A stretch of 5,253 nucleotides of DNA from positions 1 through 5,253 of the forward strand of contig JADLKP010000158.1 of assembly GCA_016838945.1 (NCBI GenBank), written 5' to 3'. Shown here piece after piece: positions 1 to 5,238 of the stretch (position 1 is the first letter of the stretch; every line of letters begins with the position of its first letter). Source of the stretch: Methanobrevibacter sp. Lineage in GTDB: Archaea; Methanobacteriota; Methanobacteria; Methanobacteriales; Methanobacteriaceae. The notes beneath the pieces are model-generated. The model was not told the DNA's origin, searched no databases, and saw only the letters and a program-made list of their open reading frames with translations. Made by a program: the position numbers and the translations under genes.

Positions 1-72
1 AAACCAAAACGTCCGATGAATGATTCCGATTCAGATCAACTGAACCTATGGGGTAATTTCTTTGGACAGTAG
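1..72 (+). CDS. 3' end of an unidentified gene (23 codons, 5' end outside window)
   Basis: Frame 1 is open from the first base to a TAG at 70-72 and encodes KPKRPMNDSDSD followed by QLNLWGNFFGQ. The piece is too short to identify. It is hydrophilic, then ends in an aromatic tail containing QLNLW, which loosely resembles a beta-clamp-binding pentapeptide (QL[SD]LF type). That resemblance is only suggestive. The stop overlaps the GTG of the next frame as TAGTG. There are two readings. It may be the genuine end of an upstream gene coupled to the next one. Alternatively, it may be out-of-frame sequence of the same helicase gene, if a frameshift lies near base 57. Frame 3, which carries the helicase, is closed upstream by a TAA at 54-56. 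Confidence 0.35.
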   Translation, partial: KPKRPMNDSDSDQLNLWGNFFGQ

Positions 73-1313
73 TGAAACTAACTAAAGAATTAGAAAGTGA
101 CGGAATAGTAGATTATAAAGTGTTTTGCTCTCCAAAGAGTGTTTTTAAGTCAAAGGGTAAGCAAGACCCGATGAAAAATATCTATCCCGATTTGGATTTA
201 CCTTTAGCAAAATACAATTTTTTCACTTCCCGCTTTTTTTCCGCAGTCGATATTTTGTCGCTTGCAAAACCTGATATTCTGATATTAACGGATTTAGATG
301 AAGCCGAACACACGAAAATTGACCCTTTTACTAATGCAATTCAAATATACGGACGGTTCCGAAATGCTTATGAAGACGGTCAAAAGTTTAATTCTCTCAC
401 ACACATTTCAACTTACGGAATTAAAGGTACATTTTTAAAAGAATTAGAAATACAAGAATACATAGATAAAGCAGAACTAGAATACGAGAATTATCAATTA
501 AGATTGATAAATACAGAAACAATTATAAAAGGGGAAGGAATAAAAAAAGAAGAATCGGGACGATATTTAGCTGAAAAAGAAGCGCAATCAAATGCAATTT
601 ATAATAAATTTTTAGACAAAGACGAAAAGCTAAATTATTTCAAAATTGATAATTTCTACGATGAACAAAGAGTAAAATCATACTATGTAACTCCTAATGA
701 TTTGCATGAAGCCTATGAAAGAACAAATCATTTTATCATAACTCATGAAAATTATTTGTCTGTTATCAGCGGTTCAGATTTAACCAATTTATCTAAAATT
801 AAAAATTCGGTAGATAGACGAAAGTCATTAGTTGAACAACTGGAAACAATTTATCAAAGTAATTTATCCGAAGAAGACAAAAAATCGTTTGAATCTAAAT
901 TTTACAGAGAAGAAGACCGAAAGAAGTTAGAAGAGATTGACTACAATATTAAAGCTTATCATATACTTGGTAAAACAGCAATTGAAGAATGCGATTATCA
1001 AAAAGGTGCGATAGATAAATTACTCAAGGAACACGAACAAAAGATAAATGAAGAAAAAATGTTTTCAAAAACTGTTTGTGATGAAATCCTTGCTCTATTC
1101 GGTGAAAATCAAGAGTATCACAAAGATAAAATCACGGAGGGTTTCAGAGAAATTTTTACAAAAAATGGTATCACTACCAATATAATGCATGGAGAAAAAG
1201 TAAAAATACCTATAATAGAACGGTACTACAATTTAAAACAAAGTAAAACATCGGGTAATCACACAGGCATGATACAATTATTTGAATTTAAACCAAATAA
1301 AGAGAACGAGTGA
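72..1313 (+). CDS. C-terminal half of a superfamily 2 (DEAD/DEAH-like) helicase, probably 5'-truncated
   Basis: The 413 residues begin inside the second RecA-like domain of an SF2 helicase. Residues 50-61 (FFTSRFFSAVDI) fit motif V, followed by a strand and LTDLDEAEH at 72-80. Residues 91-97 (QIYGRFR) match motif VI, Q-x-x-G-R-x-x-R type, with the arginine finger. The rest, from about residue 120 to the end, is charged, Lys/Glu-rich and mostly helical, with likely coiled-coil stretches. The first RecA domain (Walker A, DExx box, motif III) is missing, so this polypeptide alone should not hydrolyse ATP or unwind nucleic acid. The GTG at 72 overlaps the preceding TAG. Just upstream in the same frame, bases 57-71 read FLWTV, which resembles the motif IV strand (F-[LI]-N-S-V) of such helicases. 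Homology may therefore start before the GTG, which suggests a frameshift or a rearrangement junction near 57. The pattern resembles helicases from Bacteroidota mobile elements. The helicase-domain call is fairly secure; functionality is doubtful. Confidence 0.7.
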   Translation: MKLTKELESDGIVDYKVFCSPKSVFKSKGKQDPMKNIYPDLDLPLAKYNFFTSRFFSAVDILSLAKPDILILTDLDEAEHTKIDPFTNAIQIYGRFRNAYEDGQKFNSLTHISTYGIKGTFLKELEIQEYIDKAELEYENYQLRLINTETIIKGEGIKKEESGRYLAEKEAQSNAIYNKFLDKDEKLNYFKIDNFYDEQRVKSYYVTPNDLHEAYERTNHFIITHENYLSVISGSDLTNLSKIKNSVDRRKSLVEQLETIYQSNLSEEDKKSFESKFYREEDRKKLEEIDYNIKAYHILGKTAIEECDYQKGAIDKLLKEHEQKINEEKMFSKTVCDEILALFGENQEYHKDKITEGFREIFTKNGITTNIMHGEKVKIPIIERYYNLKQSKTSGNHTGMIQLFEFKPNKENE

Positions 1314-1520
1314 ATAAGAGAACTACACTTCTACTTACATTCAATTTTTACAAACTGAACTTCAATGTTCTACATATTATTTATACAACTTATTGGATTG
1401 TATGAAATTACGAACAACCTACAGTTAATCTCACTATACATGTGATTATCAGCAAAAAAACACAAACAATTATGTAAACACAATTGCTGCATTATTTAAC
1501 AAATAAAAAGACAAAAAGTG

Positions 1521-1549
1521 TTGCCTATTGTAAAAAATCAATATCTTTG
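1521..1549 (+). promoter_or_regulatory. Bacteroidota-type sigma promoter (TTG - 18 bp - TATCTTTG)
   Basis: TTG at 1521-1523 is the -33 element and TATCTTTG at 1542-1549 matches the Bacteroidota -7 consensus TAnnTTTG exactly. The 18-bp spacer is close to the usual range, and a C follows the -7 box as is common. Transcription would start near 1555-1558 and run into the small-protein genes that begin at 1813. It is the best promoter match found in the window and the only clear one upstream of that cluster. The predicted leader is about 255 nt, which is long. Confidence 0.75.
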
Positions 1550-1589
1550 CAAAACAATATTTTAATTGTATAACTTTTAATTTGAATCG

Positions 1590-1757
1590 AAAAGCGTCTT
1601 AAAATTACCCTGATTAAGTGACTACAAAATTTCACAAAAGAAAGAGGAAACAACGACAAAGCATTACAAAATAATACGGTATTTGGCTGATGTTCATTTG
1701 TATTTGGATTTTGATAGAACCTTAAAATCGGTAAAGTTTAACAGTTCCCACGCTTTT
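1590..1757. repeat. 8-bp long-range inverted repeat in the leader (AAAAGCGT / ACGCTTTT)
   Basis: AAAAGCGT at 1590-1597 is exactly complementary to ACGCTTTT at 1750-1757, and the right arm runs into a T-tract (1754-1760). In RNA these arms could close a domain of about 150 nt. Alternatively they could be the ends of a small inserted element. The arms do not extend beyond 8 bp in either direction and no target-site duplication was seen. Chance is a real possibility in AT-rich DNA, though three of the eight pairs are G-C. Confidence 0.3.
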
Positions 1758-1812
1758 TTTATTGTTTAATTTAATACTGAACTTGGGGAAAAGTAAGTAA
1801 AAAAATTTTATC

Positions 1813-2142
1813 ATGAACTTTACGGATACAGAAAAAGATGCGATTGTCTGGTGTATGTTTTACCTAGCAGATAGTGATGGGAAAAGAAATTTAGAGGAAG
1901 TAAATATTTTAGCTGAAATTGCTAAAAATATAGGTCTAAAAATTTCTGTAGATAACTTATGGAGAATAACCGAAATTGACCAAGCTAACATATATGCTAC
2001 ACTTAGAACATTTAACCCAGATAAAAAAGAATTTTTGAGAAATACCCTTAGAAAAGTAGCAATTGTAGATGGTGATATTAATGACCTTGAAGCTAAAGCA
2101 TTATACCACATTGGATACTTTGGTAAAATAATTAATATTTAA
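1813..2142 (+). CDS. TerB-like small helical protein
   Basis: This 109-aa protein has two similar halves, each with an acidic loop followed by a helix. The first is ADSDGKRNLEEVNILAEIA (residues 19-37) and the second is VDGDINDLEAKALYHIG (85-101). The paired [AV]D-x-DG-x-[IL]-x-x-x-E pattern is typical of the TerB/DjlA-N helical fold, and the length suits a stand-alone TerB domain. TerB-like proteins belong to tellurite-resistance and related stress or phage-response systems. They often act at the membrane interface with metal-binding partners, but the activity of this member is unknown. No signal peptide or membrane segment is visible. The ATG is preceded by an A/T-rich stretch without a Shine-Dalgarno site, as is usual in Bacteroidota. 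It is the first gene after the 1521 promoter and lies 28 bp before the next gene. The fold assignment is moderately confident and the function is not assigned. Confidence 0.8.
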   Translation: MNFTDTEKDAIVWCMFYLADSDGKRNLEEVNILAEIAKNIGLKISVDNLWRITEIDQANIYATLRTFNPDKKEFLRNTLRKVAIVDGDINDLEAKALYHIGYFGKIINI

Positions 2143-2170
2143 TTTTATTACTTTAAATAATTAACTCTTT

Positions 2171-2491
2171 ATGGGTCTATTTAATTTTTCTAGTAGCACA
2201 CAAAATCAAATTTCAAGTGATGCTGCTACCATAAACAGAACAATGCGTGAAATTATCCAATTGTTAGATTCTGATTATATTTCTAACAGTGTTAAAATTA
2301 ACGCATCCAACAAATTGAGTTACATAGAAACTGAATCACGCAGAATTATGAACAACATCAACAGCCTATCGCATTCACAGCAATTAAATACTAAAATTCC
2401 TTGGATGAACGGTGAAACAATGAACGCTCAACAATGGCTGCTTATGTTCTCTATGATGATGAACGAAGTTGCACAAGCACTTGAATCATAA
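2171..2491 (+). CDS. Small protein of unknown function, MGLFNF N-terminus (paralogue A)
   Basis: This 106-aa protein is not recognised. It starts MGLFNF, a short amphipathic N-terminus common in small cytosolic or membrane-peripheral proteins. A helical middle follows (residues 20-66, including RRIMNNINSL at 57-66), then KIPW at 75-78. It ends in a Met-rich segment (MFSMMMNEV, 92-100). There is no signal peptide and no cysteine. It resembles the protein encoded at 2852: both begin MGL[FL]xF, both have a helical stretch around residue 50-70, and KIP[WY] is placed at residue 75 versus 78. The two are therefore probably distant paralogues. The gene begins 28 bp after the TerB-like gene and ends 5 bp before the next start, which implies co-transcription and probably coupled translation with 2497. 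Confidence 0.75.
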   Translation: MGLFNFSSSTQNQISSDAATINRTMREIIQLLDSDYISNSVKINASNKLSYIETESRRIMNNINSLSHSQQLNTKIPWMNGETMNAQQWLLMFSMMMNEVAQALES

Positions 2492-2496
2492 ATGCA

Positions 2497-2832
2497 ATGG
2501 AATACATATATAATAGAAATAAAGAGAAATATATTCGCTTGCACGGTGACGATAAGTTCTACAAACTTTATCAGAAAGTGAATGAAGCAAAAGCCACAGC
2601 CACATTAATCGGATATTCGGTAAGTTACAGGTTAGCCCCCAATCCTGCAGATTTAATTGGATCAGCAAATACTATTCCGTATGTGATGACAAGGTTTAAC
2701 ATTGGAACATCGGTAATGGCTGCTCTTATTCAGTTAAAAATTTGGAACGAGAAAATAAACCAATATCATCAATTGGCGGATGATTACCGCTTAAATGAAA
2801 TTGCAGAGAAAATTGCTGCAAGATGGATTTAA
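2497..2832 (+). CDS. Small hypothetical protein, central gene of the cluster
   Basis: This 111-aa protein is not recognised. Its N-terminus is rich in Tyr, Lys and Asp (YIYNRNKEKYIRLHGDDKFY, residues 3-22). A moderately hydrophobic middle follows (about 33-82, with LIGYSV and TSVMAALIQL), interrupted by PNP at 48-50. It ends in a charged helix (ADDYRLNEIAEKIAARW, 94-110). The hydrophobic stretches are too polar to call a membrane segment confidently. The start is the ATG at 2497, five bases after the previous TAA. An ATG at 2492 is out of frame and leads to a short frame. The gene sits between the two MGL[FL]xF paralogues, so its product may be a partner of one or both, which is inference from position only. 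Confidence 0.75.
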   Translation: MEYIYNRNKEKYIRLHGDDKFYKLYQKVNEAKATATLIGYSVSYRLAPNPADLIGSANTIPYVMTRFNIGTSVMAALIQLKIWNEKINQYHQLADDYRLNEIAEKIAARWI

Positions 2833-2851
2833 ATTGTAAAAAAACAACATT

Positions 2852-3208
2852 ATGGGACTATTAGATTTTGGAACAAAAGCACAAGTAGAAGAATTAGCTT
2901 CTCATATAGGGGTGGGAATGCAATTAATTGAAGAAGAAATGAGAAAGACTGGAAATCAGAGTTCTCCAACAATTAGAGGATTAGCTCTTGGATTATTAGA
3001 TGAAAGAAATAAATTGATGGCTTTGAGTTCTCAACTTGCTCAATCGACTCGCGATAGCCTTAAAATTAGATATAATAATCAAAAGATACCGTATTTTACT
3101 TTTATTCAAGAGATGAACAGAGTTTCGGACAGAGTTGATAATATTACAGGAATTAATTTTTTTAATAGCACAATGACAAAGAATGGAGTAACAAGAACTG
3201 TAAGATAA
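2852..3208 (+). CDS. Small protein of unknown function, MGLLDF N-terminus (paralogue B)
   Basis: This 118-aa protein is not recognised. It starts MGLLDF, followed by helices at about residues 10-32 (QVEELASHIG to LIEEEMRK) and 40-68 (IRGLALGLLDERNKLMAL and beyond). KIPY lies at 78-81, then a short helix (IQEMNRVSDRVDNI, 85-98) and a polar tail. Its layout parallels the 2171 product, with the same N-terminal signature and KIP[WY] at nearly the same distance, but the identity between them is low. There is no signal peptide, cysteine or membrane segment. It begins 19 bp after the 2497 gene behind an A-rich leader (GTAAAAAAACAACATT). It is followed by the widest gap in the cluster, 53 bp. Confidence 0.75.
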   Translation: MGLLDFGTKAQVEELASHIGVGMQLIEEEMRKTGNQSSPTIRGLALGLLDERNKLMALSSQLAQSTRDSLKIRYNNQKIPYFTFIQEMNRVSDRVDNITGINFFNSTMTKNGVTRTVR

Positions 3209-3229
3209 TTAATTATATTCTGATAATTA
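3204..3229 (+). repeat. Direct repeat GATAATTA, 18 bp apart
   Basis: GATAATTA occurs at 3204-3211 and again at 3222-3229, at the end of one gene and in the gap before the next. The 18-bp start-to-start distance is close to two helical turns. A binding site or simple AT-rich chance are both possible. No -7 box was found in the gap. Confidence 0.2.
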
Positions 3230-3261
3230 GAGTTTTATTCATTATAAATATTAATTACGAT

Positions 3262-3504
3262 ATGGAAGAAAAAGTCGTTTTATATTTAGAATACAAAATG
3301 TCTCAAATGATTGAAGATTGGAAAGCAAAAAACCCAGGCAAGTCTCAATCTATGAAAATGTTTGCAGGTACATTTGATGCTTATCTGTACGTCTATGGAC
3401 AACATTTTATTAAAGAGATAGAAGAAGAATTTCATGTTAGTCATGAAAGGGCTACCGAAGCTTTTGGAAAAGCAAAGGCATTTATATATGATAAGTACAA
3501 ATAA
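3262..3504 (+). CDS. Small hypothetical helical protein (80 aa)
   Basis: This 80-aa protein is not recognised. It is rich in Lys/Glu and aromatic residues and appears wholly helical. Segments are EEKVVLYLEYKMSQMIEDW (2-20), a GKSQSMKMFAGTFDAYLYVY turn and helix (26-45), and KEIEEEFHVSHERATEAFGK (51-70). There is no signal peptide, cysteine or membrane span. It starts after the widest intergenic gap of the cluster (53 bp), so it could open a second transcription unit, although no promoter is obvious. It ends 14 bp before the next gene. A frame on the opposite strand covers nearly the same bases but is a shadow. Confidence 0.7.
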   Translation: MEEKVVLYLEYKMSQMIEDWKAKNPGKSQSMKMFAGTFDAYLYVYGQHFIKEIEEEFHVSHERATEAFGKAKAFIYDKYK

Positions 3505-3518
3505 ATAAAAAAATCTGA

Positions 3519-3893
3519 ATGTCAAATTACTTGCCCCTCAATCCGGAAGCAAAATTTTCCTATAAAGGTTGGATTATAACCATTGAACAAGTTTTCAATA
3601 TGAAAATATATTATTCTATTGATGTTTTAGGTATTCACAAGCTAATATCTGAAGCTCTAGAAAGACAAGGTAAAAAGAATGCCCCAGGAGTACAATCACT
3701 ATTGGAATCTTTATTGAAAGAAGGAGTTAATCTTTATATGACATATGAAACATCAGATACTGTATTTCATACATTTAATTGGGTTAATAAGTGTAAAGAC
3801 GATGCAATAAGAAAAATAGATAATACTTTGGGTGATGGAATTTCTTATGCTAAGAATAAGAATCTAATGCCCTCTTTGAAATATTTTGTATGA
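3519..3893 (+). CDS. Small hypothetical protein (124 aa)
   Basis: This 124-aa protein is not recognised. The N-terminal part looks like strand-rich sequence (FSYKGWIITIEQVFNMKIYY, residues 13-32). It is followed by helices at 33-52 (SIDVLGIHKLISEALERQGK) and 56-74 (PGVQSLLESLLKEGVNLYM). The C-terminus has GDGISYAKNKNLMPSLKYF (105-123). There is one cysteine, no signal peptide and no membrane segment. The start ATG lies 14 bp after the preceding stop, behind an A-rich run (AATAAAAAAATCTGA), the usual initiation context in this phylum. It is followed 17-23 bp later by the exported-protein gene. Confidence 0.75.
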   Translation: MSNYLPLNPEAKFSYKGWIITIEQVFNMKIYYSIDVLGIHKLISEALERQGKKNAPGVQSLLESLLKEGVNLYMTYETSDTVFHTFNWVNKCKDDAIRKIDNTLGDGISYAKNKNLMPSLKYFV

Positions 3894-3916
3894 ATTTTAA
3901 AGGATAAATAGTGACA

Positions 3917-4615
3917 ATGCATAAGCCTTCTTTTATAATTATTGGGATATTATTTGCAACAACAATGTTTGCTGTAAATAATTTGTCATTAAAGAATATT
4001 TCAAAAATTTATGTTCAAAATGGAGAACATAATTATCAATACTCATTAAATTATGATTCACAAAATAGAATTATCTCAATAACACCAGATAATTTAGAAA
4101 TTTTTGGAATAACAAATTTTGAATATGCTGGTGATAGTGTCAGAGTTTTTAAGGGCGACATGTTTGTTTCCTGTTCAATAAATAGTCAAGGGTACATTGA
4201 TAATACTAAATATGGTGATTTCCCTGTTTTGTTTATAGGTAATATGTTCTATAATAGCTTAGGACAATTAACATCAATTGAAAATCAAAACTTAAAAATG
4301 CTGTTTAAATGGGAAAATGATAACATGGTGACTATGAATGTTCAAGAAGAACAAATTGATCTTACCTACACAGAAATTGAAAATAAAAATCAGTTCGGTT
4401 TATTATTAAAGATAGAAGAAGAGAACTGTACTCCTGTTTTTCCATACTATTCTCTGTTAGGCAAAGCCACTAAACATTTACCTGCATCCATCGGACAAGG
4501 AGAAGAAAAAATATCTTATAATTATAAAATAGATGAAGACGGATTTGTTACTGAAATTACAATGATTTATCCCAACAACAGCAAAACCGTTTTTTACAGA
4601 TTCGCATATGAGTAA
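3917..4615 (+). CDS. Exported protein with DUF4595-like beta-hairpin repeats
   Basis: The product (232 aa from ATG 3917) has a classical signal peptide: Lys near the start, then a hydrophobic core FIIIGILFATTMFA, with probable cleavage before VNN. No lipobox cysteine is present, so it should be periplasmic or secreted rather than a lipoprotein. The mature part carries a recurring hairpin pattern: YSLNYDSQNRIISI, MFYNSLGQLTSI and YNYKIDEDGFVTEI. This pattern, together with the helix-like LLGKATKHLPASI, resembles DUF4595-type surface or periplasmic proteins of Bacteroidota, whose role is unknown. The start is uncertain. An in-frame GTG at 3911 lies 6 nt after AAAGGA (3899-3904), a good Shine-Dalgarno distance. 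The ATG at 3917 lies 12 nt after it and gives an equally good signal peptide. It is the last gene before a candidate terminator. Confidence 0.8.
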   Translation: MHKPSFIIIGILFATTMFAVNNLSLKNISKIYVQNGEHNYQYSLNYDSQNRIISITPDNLEIFGITNFEYAGDSVRVFKGDMFVSCSINSQGYIDNTKYGDFPVLFIGNMFYNSLGQLTSIENQNLKMLFKWENDNMVTMNVQEEQIDLTYTEIENKNQFGLLLKIEEENCTPVFPYYSLLGKATKHLPASIGQGEEKISYNYKIDEDGFVTEITMIYPNNSKTVFYRFAYE

Positions 4616-4659
4616 ATGAAAAGAATATCGAAGAAATTTAGCTTTAGGAATGTTTTAAC

Positions 4660-4690
4660 TCCCTATTTCAAGAATGGGGAAATATTTTTA
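4660..4690 (+). terminator. Candidate intrinsic terminator of the small-protein cluster
   Basis: TCCCTATT (4660-4667) pairs with AATGGGGA (4673-4680), giving 8 bp with one wobble and a 5-nt loop. AATATTTTTA follows directly. The hairpin lies 45 bp past the stop of the exported-protein gene, where an end of the transcript is expected. The stem is short and the T-run interrupted, so strength is uncertain. Confidence 0.5.
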
Positions 4691-4835
4691 AAATGGTCTA
4701 TATAAGAGTACTGTTTTTGAATTTTTTCCCTACTCTCATTTTATCGGTCTCAAATCGTTTTTCAAACTCAATTTAAGAAATTATTTTTTATTTCACACAT
4801 AGTTACCCTGTTTCCCTATATCCCCCCACCTTAAA

Positions 4836-4843
4836 TAAATTTG
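4836..4843 (+). promoter_or_regulatory. Weak candidate -7 box (TAAATTTG)
   Basis: TAAATTTG matches TAnnTTTG, but the upstream -33 region offers only GTTTCC at 4810-4815 with a spacer of about 22 bp. If real, it would start a transcript about 240 nt upstream of the tRNA gene. A chance match in AT-rich DNA is as likely. Confidence 0.25.
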
Positions 4844-5086
4844 GAACTCATTTACAACAAAATACTGTTTATCTGATAATTACATAGAAATAAACACAAT
4901 AATTCTTTGTTTTCTCATTCTTTTTTCGTAATTTTAGGGATAAGGATTGAGAGAAAAAGTCTTCTCTAAAGTCCAATTTATAAACAACATAATTATTAAC
5001 AAAATCTCGATTTATCGTACAAAAGTAAACCAATACGTAAACCGGAAATAACGGTTCAGAAGAATTACGAAAACAAATATCCATAA

Positions 5087-5191
5087 GGTGCAGTAGCTCA
5101 GTTGGTAGCATTGAGAAACGCAGTTTCTCGATGCCTTGAGAGCAAAGGACTGAAAATCCTTGTGTCCCCGGTTCGATTCCTGGTGGCACCA
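5087..5191 (+). tRNA. tRNA-Phe(GAA) with a 32-nt insertion in the D-arm (possibly non-functional)
   Basis: All tRNA parts are present. The acceptor strands are GGTGCAG (5087-5093) and TGGCACC (5184-5190), with A73. The D-stem is GCTC/GAGC (5096-5099, 5140-5143). The anticodon arm is AAGGA-CTGAAAA-TCCTT (5145-5161), with anticodon GAA at 5152-5154. The variable loop is GTGTC and the T-loop is TTCGATT (5172-5178). No CCA is encoded. The gene is 105 nt instead of about 73 because 32 extra bases (5108-5139) separate the end of the D-loop (AGTTGGTA) from the 3' D-stem strand. Removing them restores an ordinary tRNA-Phe. Further defects are an A6-G67 mismatch, a G7-T66 wobble and a C51-T63 mismatch in the T-stem. 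It may be an extra decaying copy, or a working tRNA with a tolerated or processed insert. A strong terminator follows, so the locus still looks like a transcription unit. Confidence 0.8.
5108..5139 (+). repeat. Hairpin insert inside the tRNA-Phe D-arm
   Basis: GCATTGAGAAAC (5108-5119) pairs with GTTTCTCGATGC (5123-5134) over 12 bp with one T-G wobble and a 3-nt GCA loop. CTTGA (5135-5139) then precedes the D-stem strand GAGC. There is also a near-perfect direct repeat, GC[AC]TTGAGA, at 5108-5116 and 5133-5141. The insert could be a palindromic element, a product of slippage, or an extra arm of the RNA. The exact borders are ambiguous by one base, because the flanking G can be assigned to either side. 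Confidence 0.75.
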
Positions 5192-5193
5192 CA

Positions 5194-5233
5194 AAAAAAA
5201 GGTAAATAGTTGAAATACTGTTTACCTTTTTTT
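5194..5233 (+). terminator. Rho-independent terminator after the tRNA gene
   Basis: AAAAAAAGGTAAATAGT (5194-5210) pairs with ACTGTTTACCTTTTTTT (5217-5233) around a TGAAAT loop, with a single T-G wobble in the centre. The A-run/T-run flanks make it potentially bidirectional. It begins three bases past the tRNA discriminator, so the tRNA appears to be transcribed on its own or as the last gene of its unit. Confidence 0.85.
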
Positions 5234-5238
5234 ATTCA

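Larger units (their letters stand above)
1314..1812. other. 499-bp intergenic region: promoter and long leader, no convincing gene
   Basis: No frame here has both a start and a credible protein. The first 200 bases are AT-rich and featureless, apart from a 26-codon frame at 1365-1445 that shows no coding signs. A clear promoter lies at 1521-1549, and about 260 nt of leader follow before the ATG at 1813. Within the leader, one frame after the TGA at 1611-1613 is open to about 1770 but has no ATG. A second frame reads KRLKITLIK, stop, LQNFTKERGNNDKALQNN, stop. These could be relics of a decayed gene but cannot be identified. No terminator for the helicase frame was found. Confidence 0.6.
4616..5086. 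other. 471-bp intergenic region, no gene seen
   Basis: No credible reading frame exists on either strand. Minus-strand frames here begin inside the tRNA gene and are its antisense. Visible elements are a candidate terminator at 4660-4690, a pyrimidine-rich stretch around 4810-4830 (CCCTATATCCCCCCACC), and a weak promoter-like box at 4836-4843. There is also a 6-bp hairpin at 4950-4967 (AGAGAA, 6-nt loop, TTCTCT) and a 5-bp inverted repeat at 5040-5056 (AACCG/CGGTT). No clear -33/-7 pair was found close to the tRNA. Confidence 0.6.

Noticed and set aside
1365..1445. 26-codon hydrophobic frame (MFYILFIQLIGLY...) after the helicase
   Set aside because: It lacks a promoter and a ribosome site, and short Ile/Leu/Tyr-rich frames are common by chance in AT-rich spacer DNA.
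1590..1757. A miniature transposable element bounded by the 8-bp inverted repeat
   Set aside because: No target-site duplication or extended terminal repeats were found, so it is reported only as a possible RNA pairing.
1860..2111. Minus-strand frame of 83 codons opposite the TerB-like gene
   Set aside because: It lies entirely within a gene with recognisable protein features on the plus strand and is a shadow.
2486..2668. Minus-strand frame of 60 codons
   Set aside because: It overlaps two plus-strand genes and has no independent support.
3286..3525. Minus-strand frame of 79 codons, Phe/Cys-rich
   Set aside because: It is antisense to the 80-aa plus-strand gene. Its Phe-rich composition is what antisense of a Lys-rich gene gives.
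5020..5027. Minus-strand TACTTTTG matching the TAnnTTTG box
   Set aside because: No TTG element lies about 19 bp upstream on that strand and no minus-strand gene follows.
5115..5127. Reading GAGAA-ACGCAGT-TTCTC inside the insert as a second anticodon arm (GCA, Cys)
   Set aside because: Position 33 would be C instead of the nearly invariant T, and there is no second D- or T-arm. The 12-bp hairpin explains these bases better.
4869..5194. Two overlapping minus-strand frames (107 and 60 codons), one beginning MVPPGIEPGTQGF
   Set aside because: Both begin inside the tRNA gene, and the PPGIEPGT-like peptide is the familiar antisense translation of a tRNA T-arm. No promoter or coding pattern supports them.
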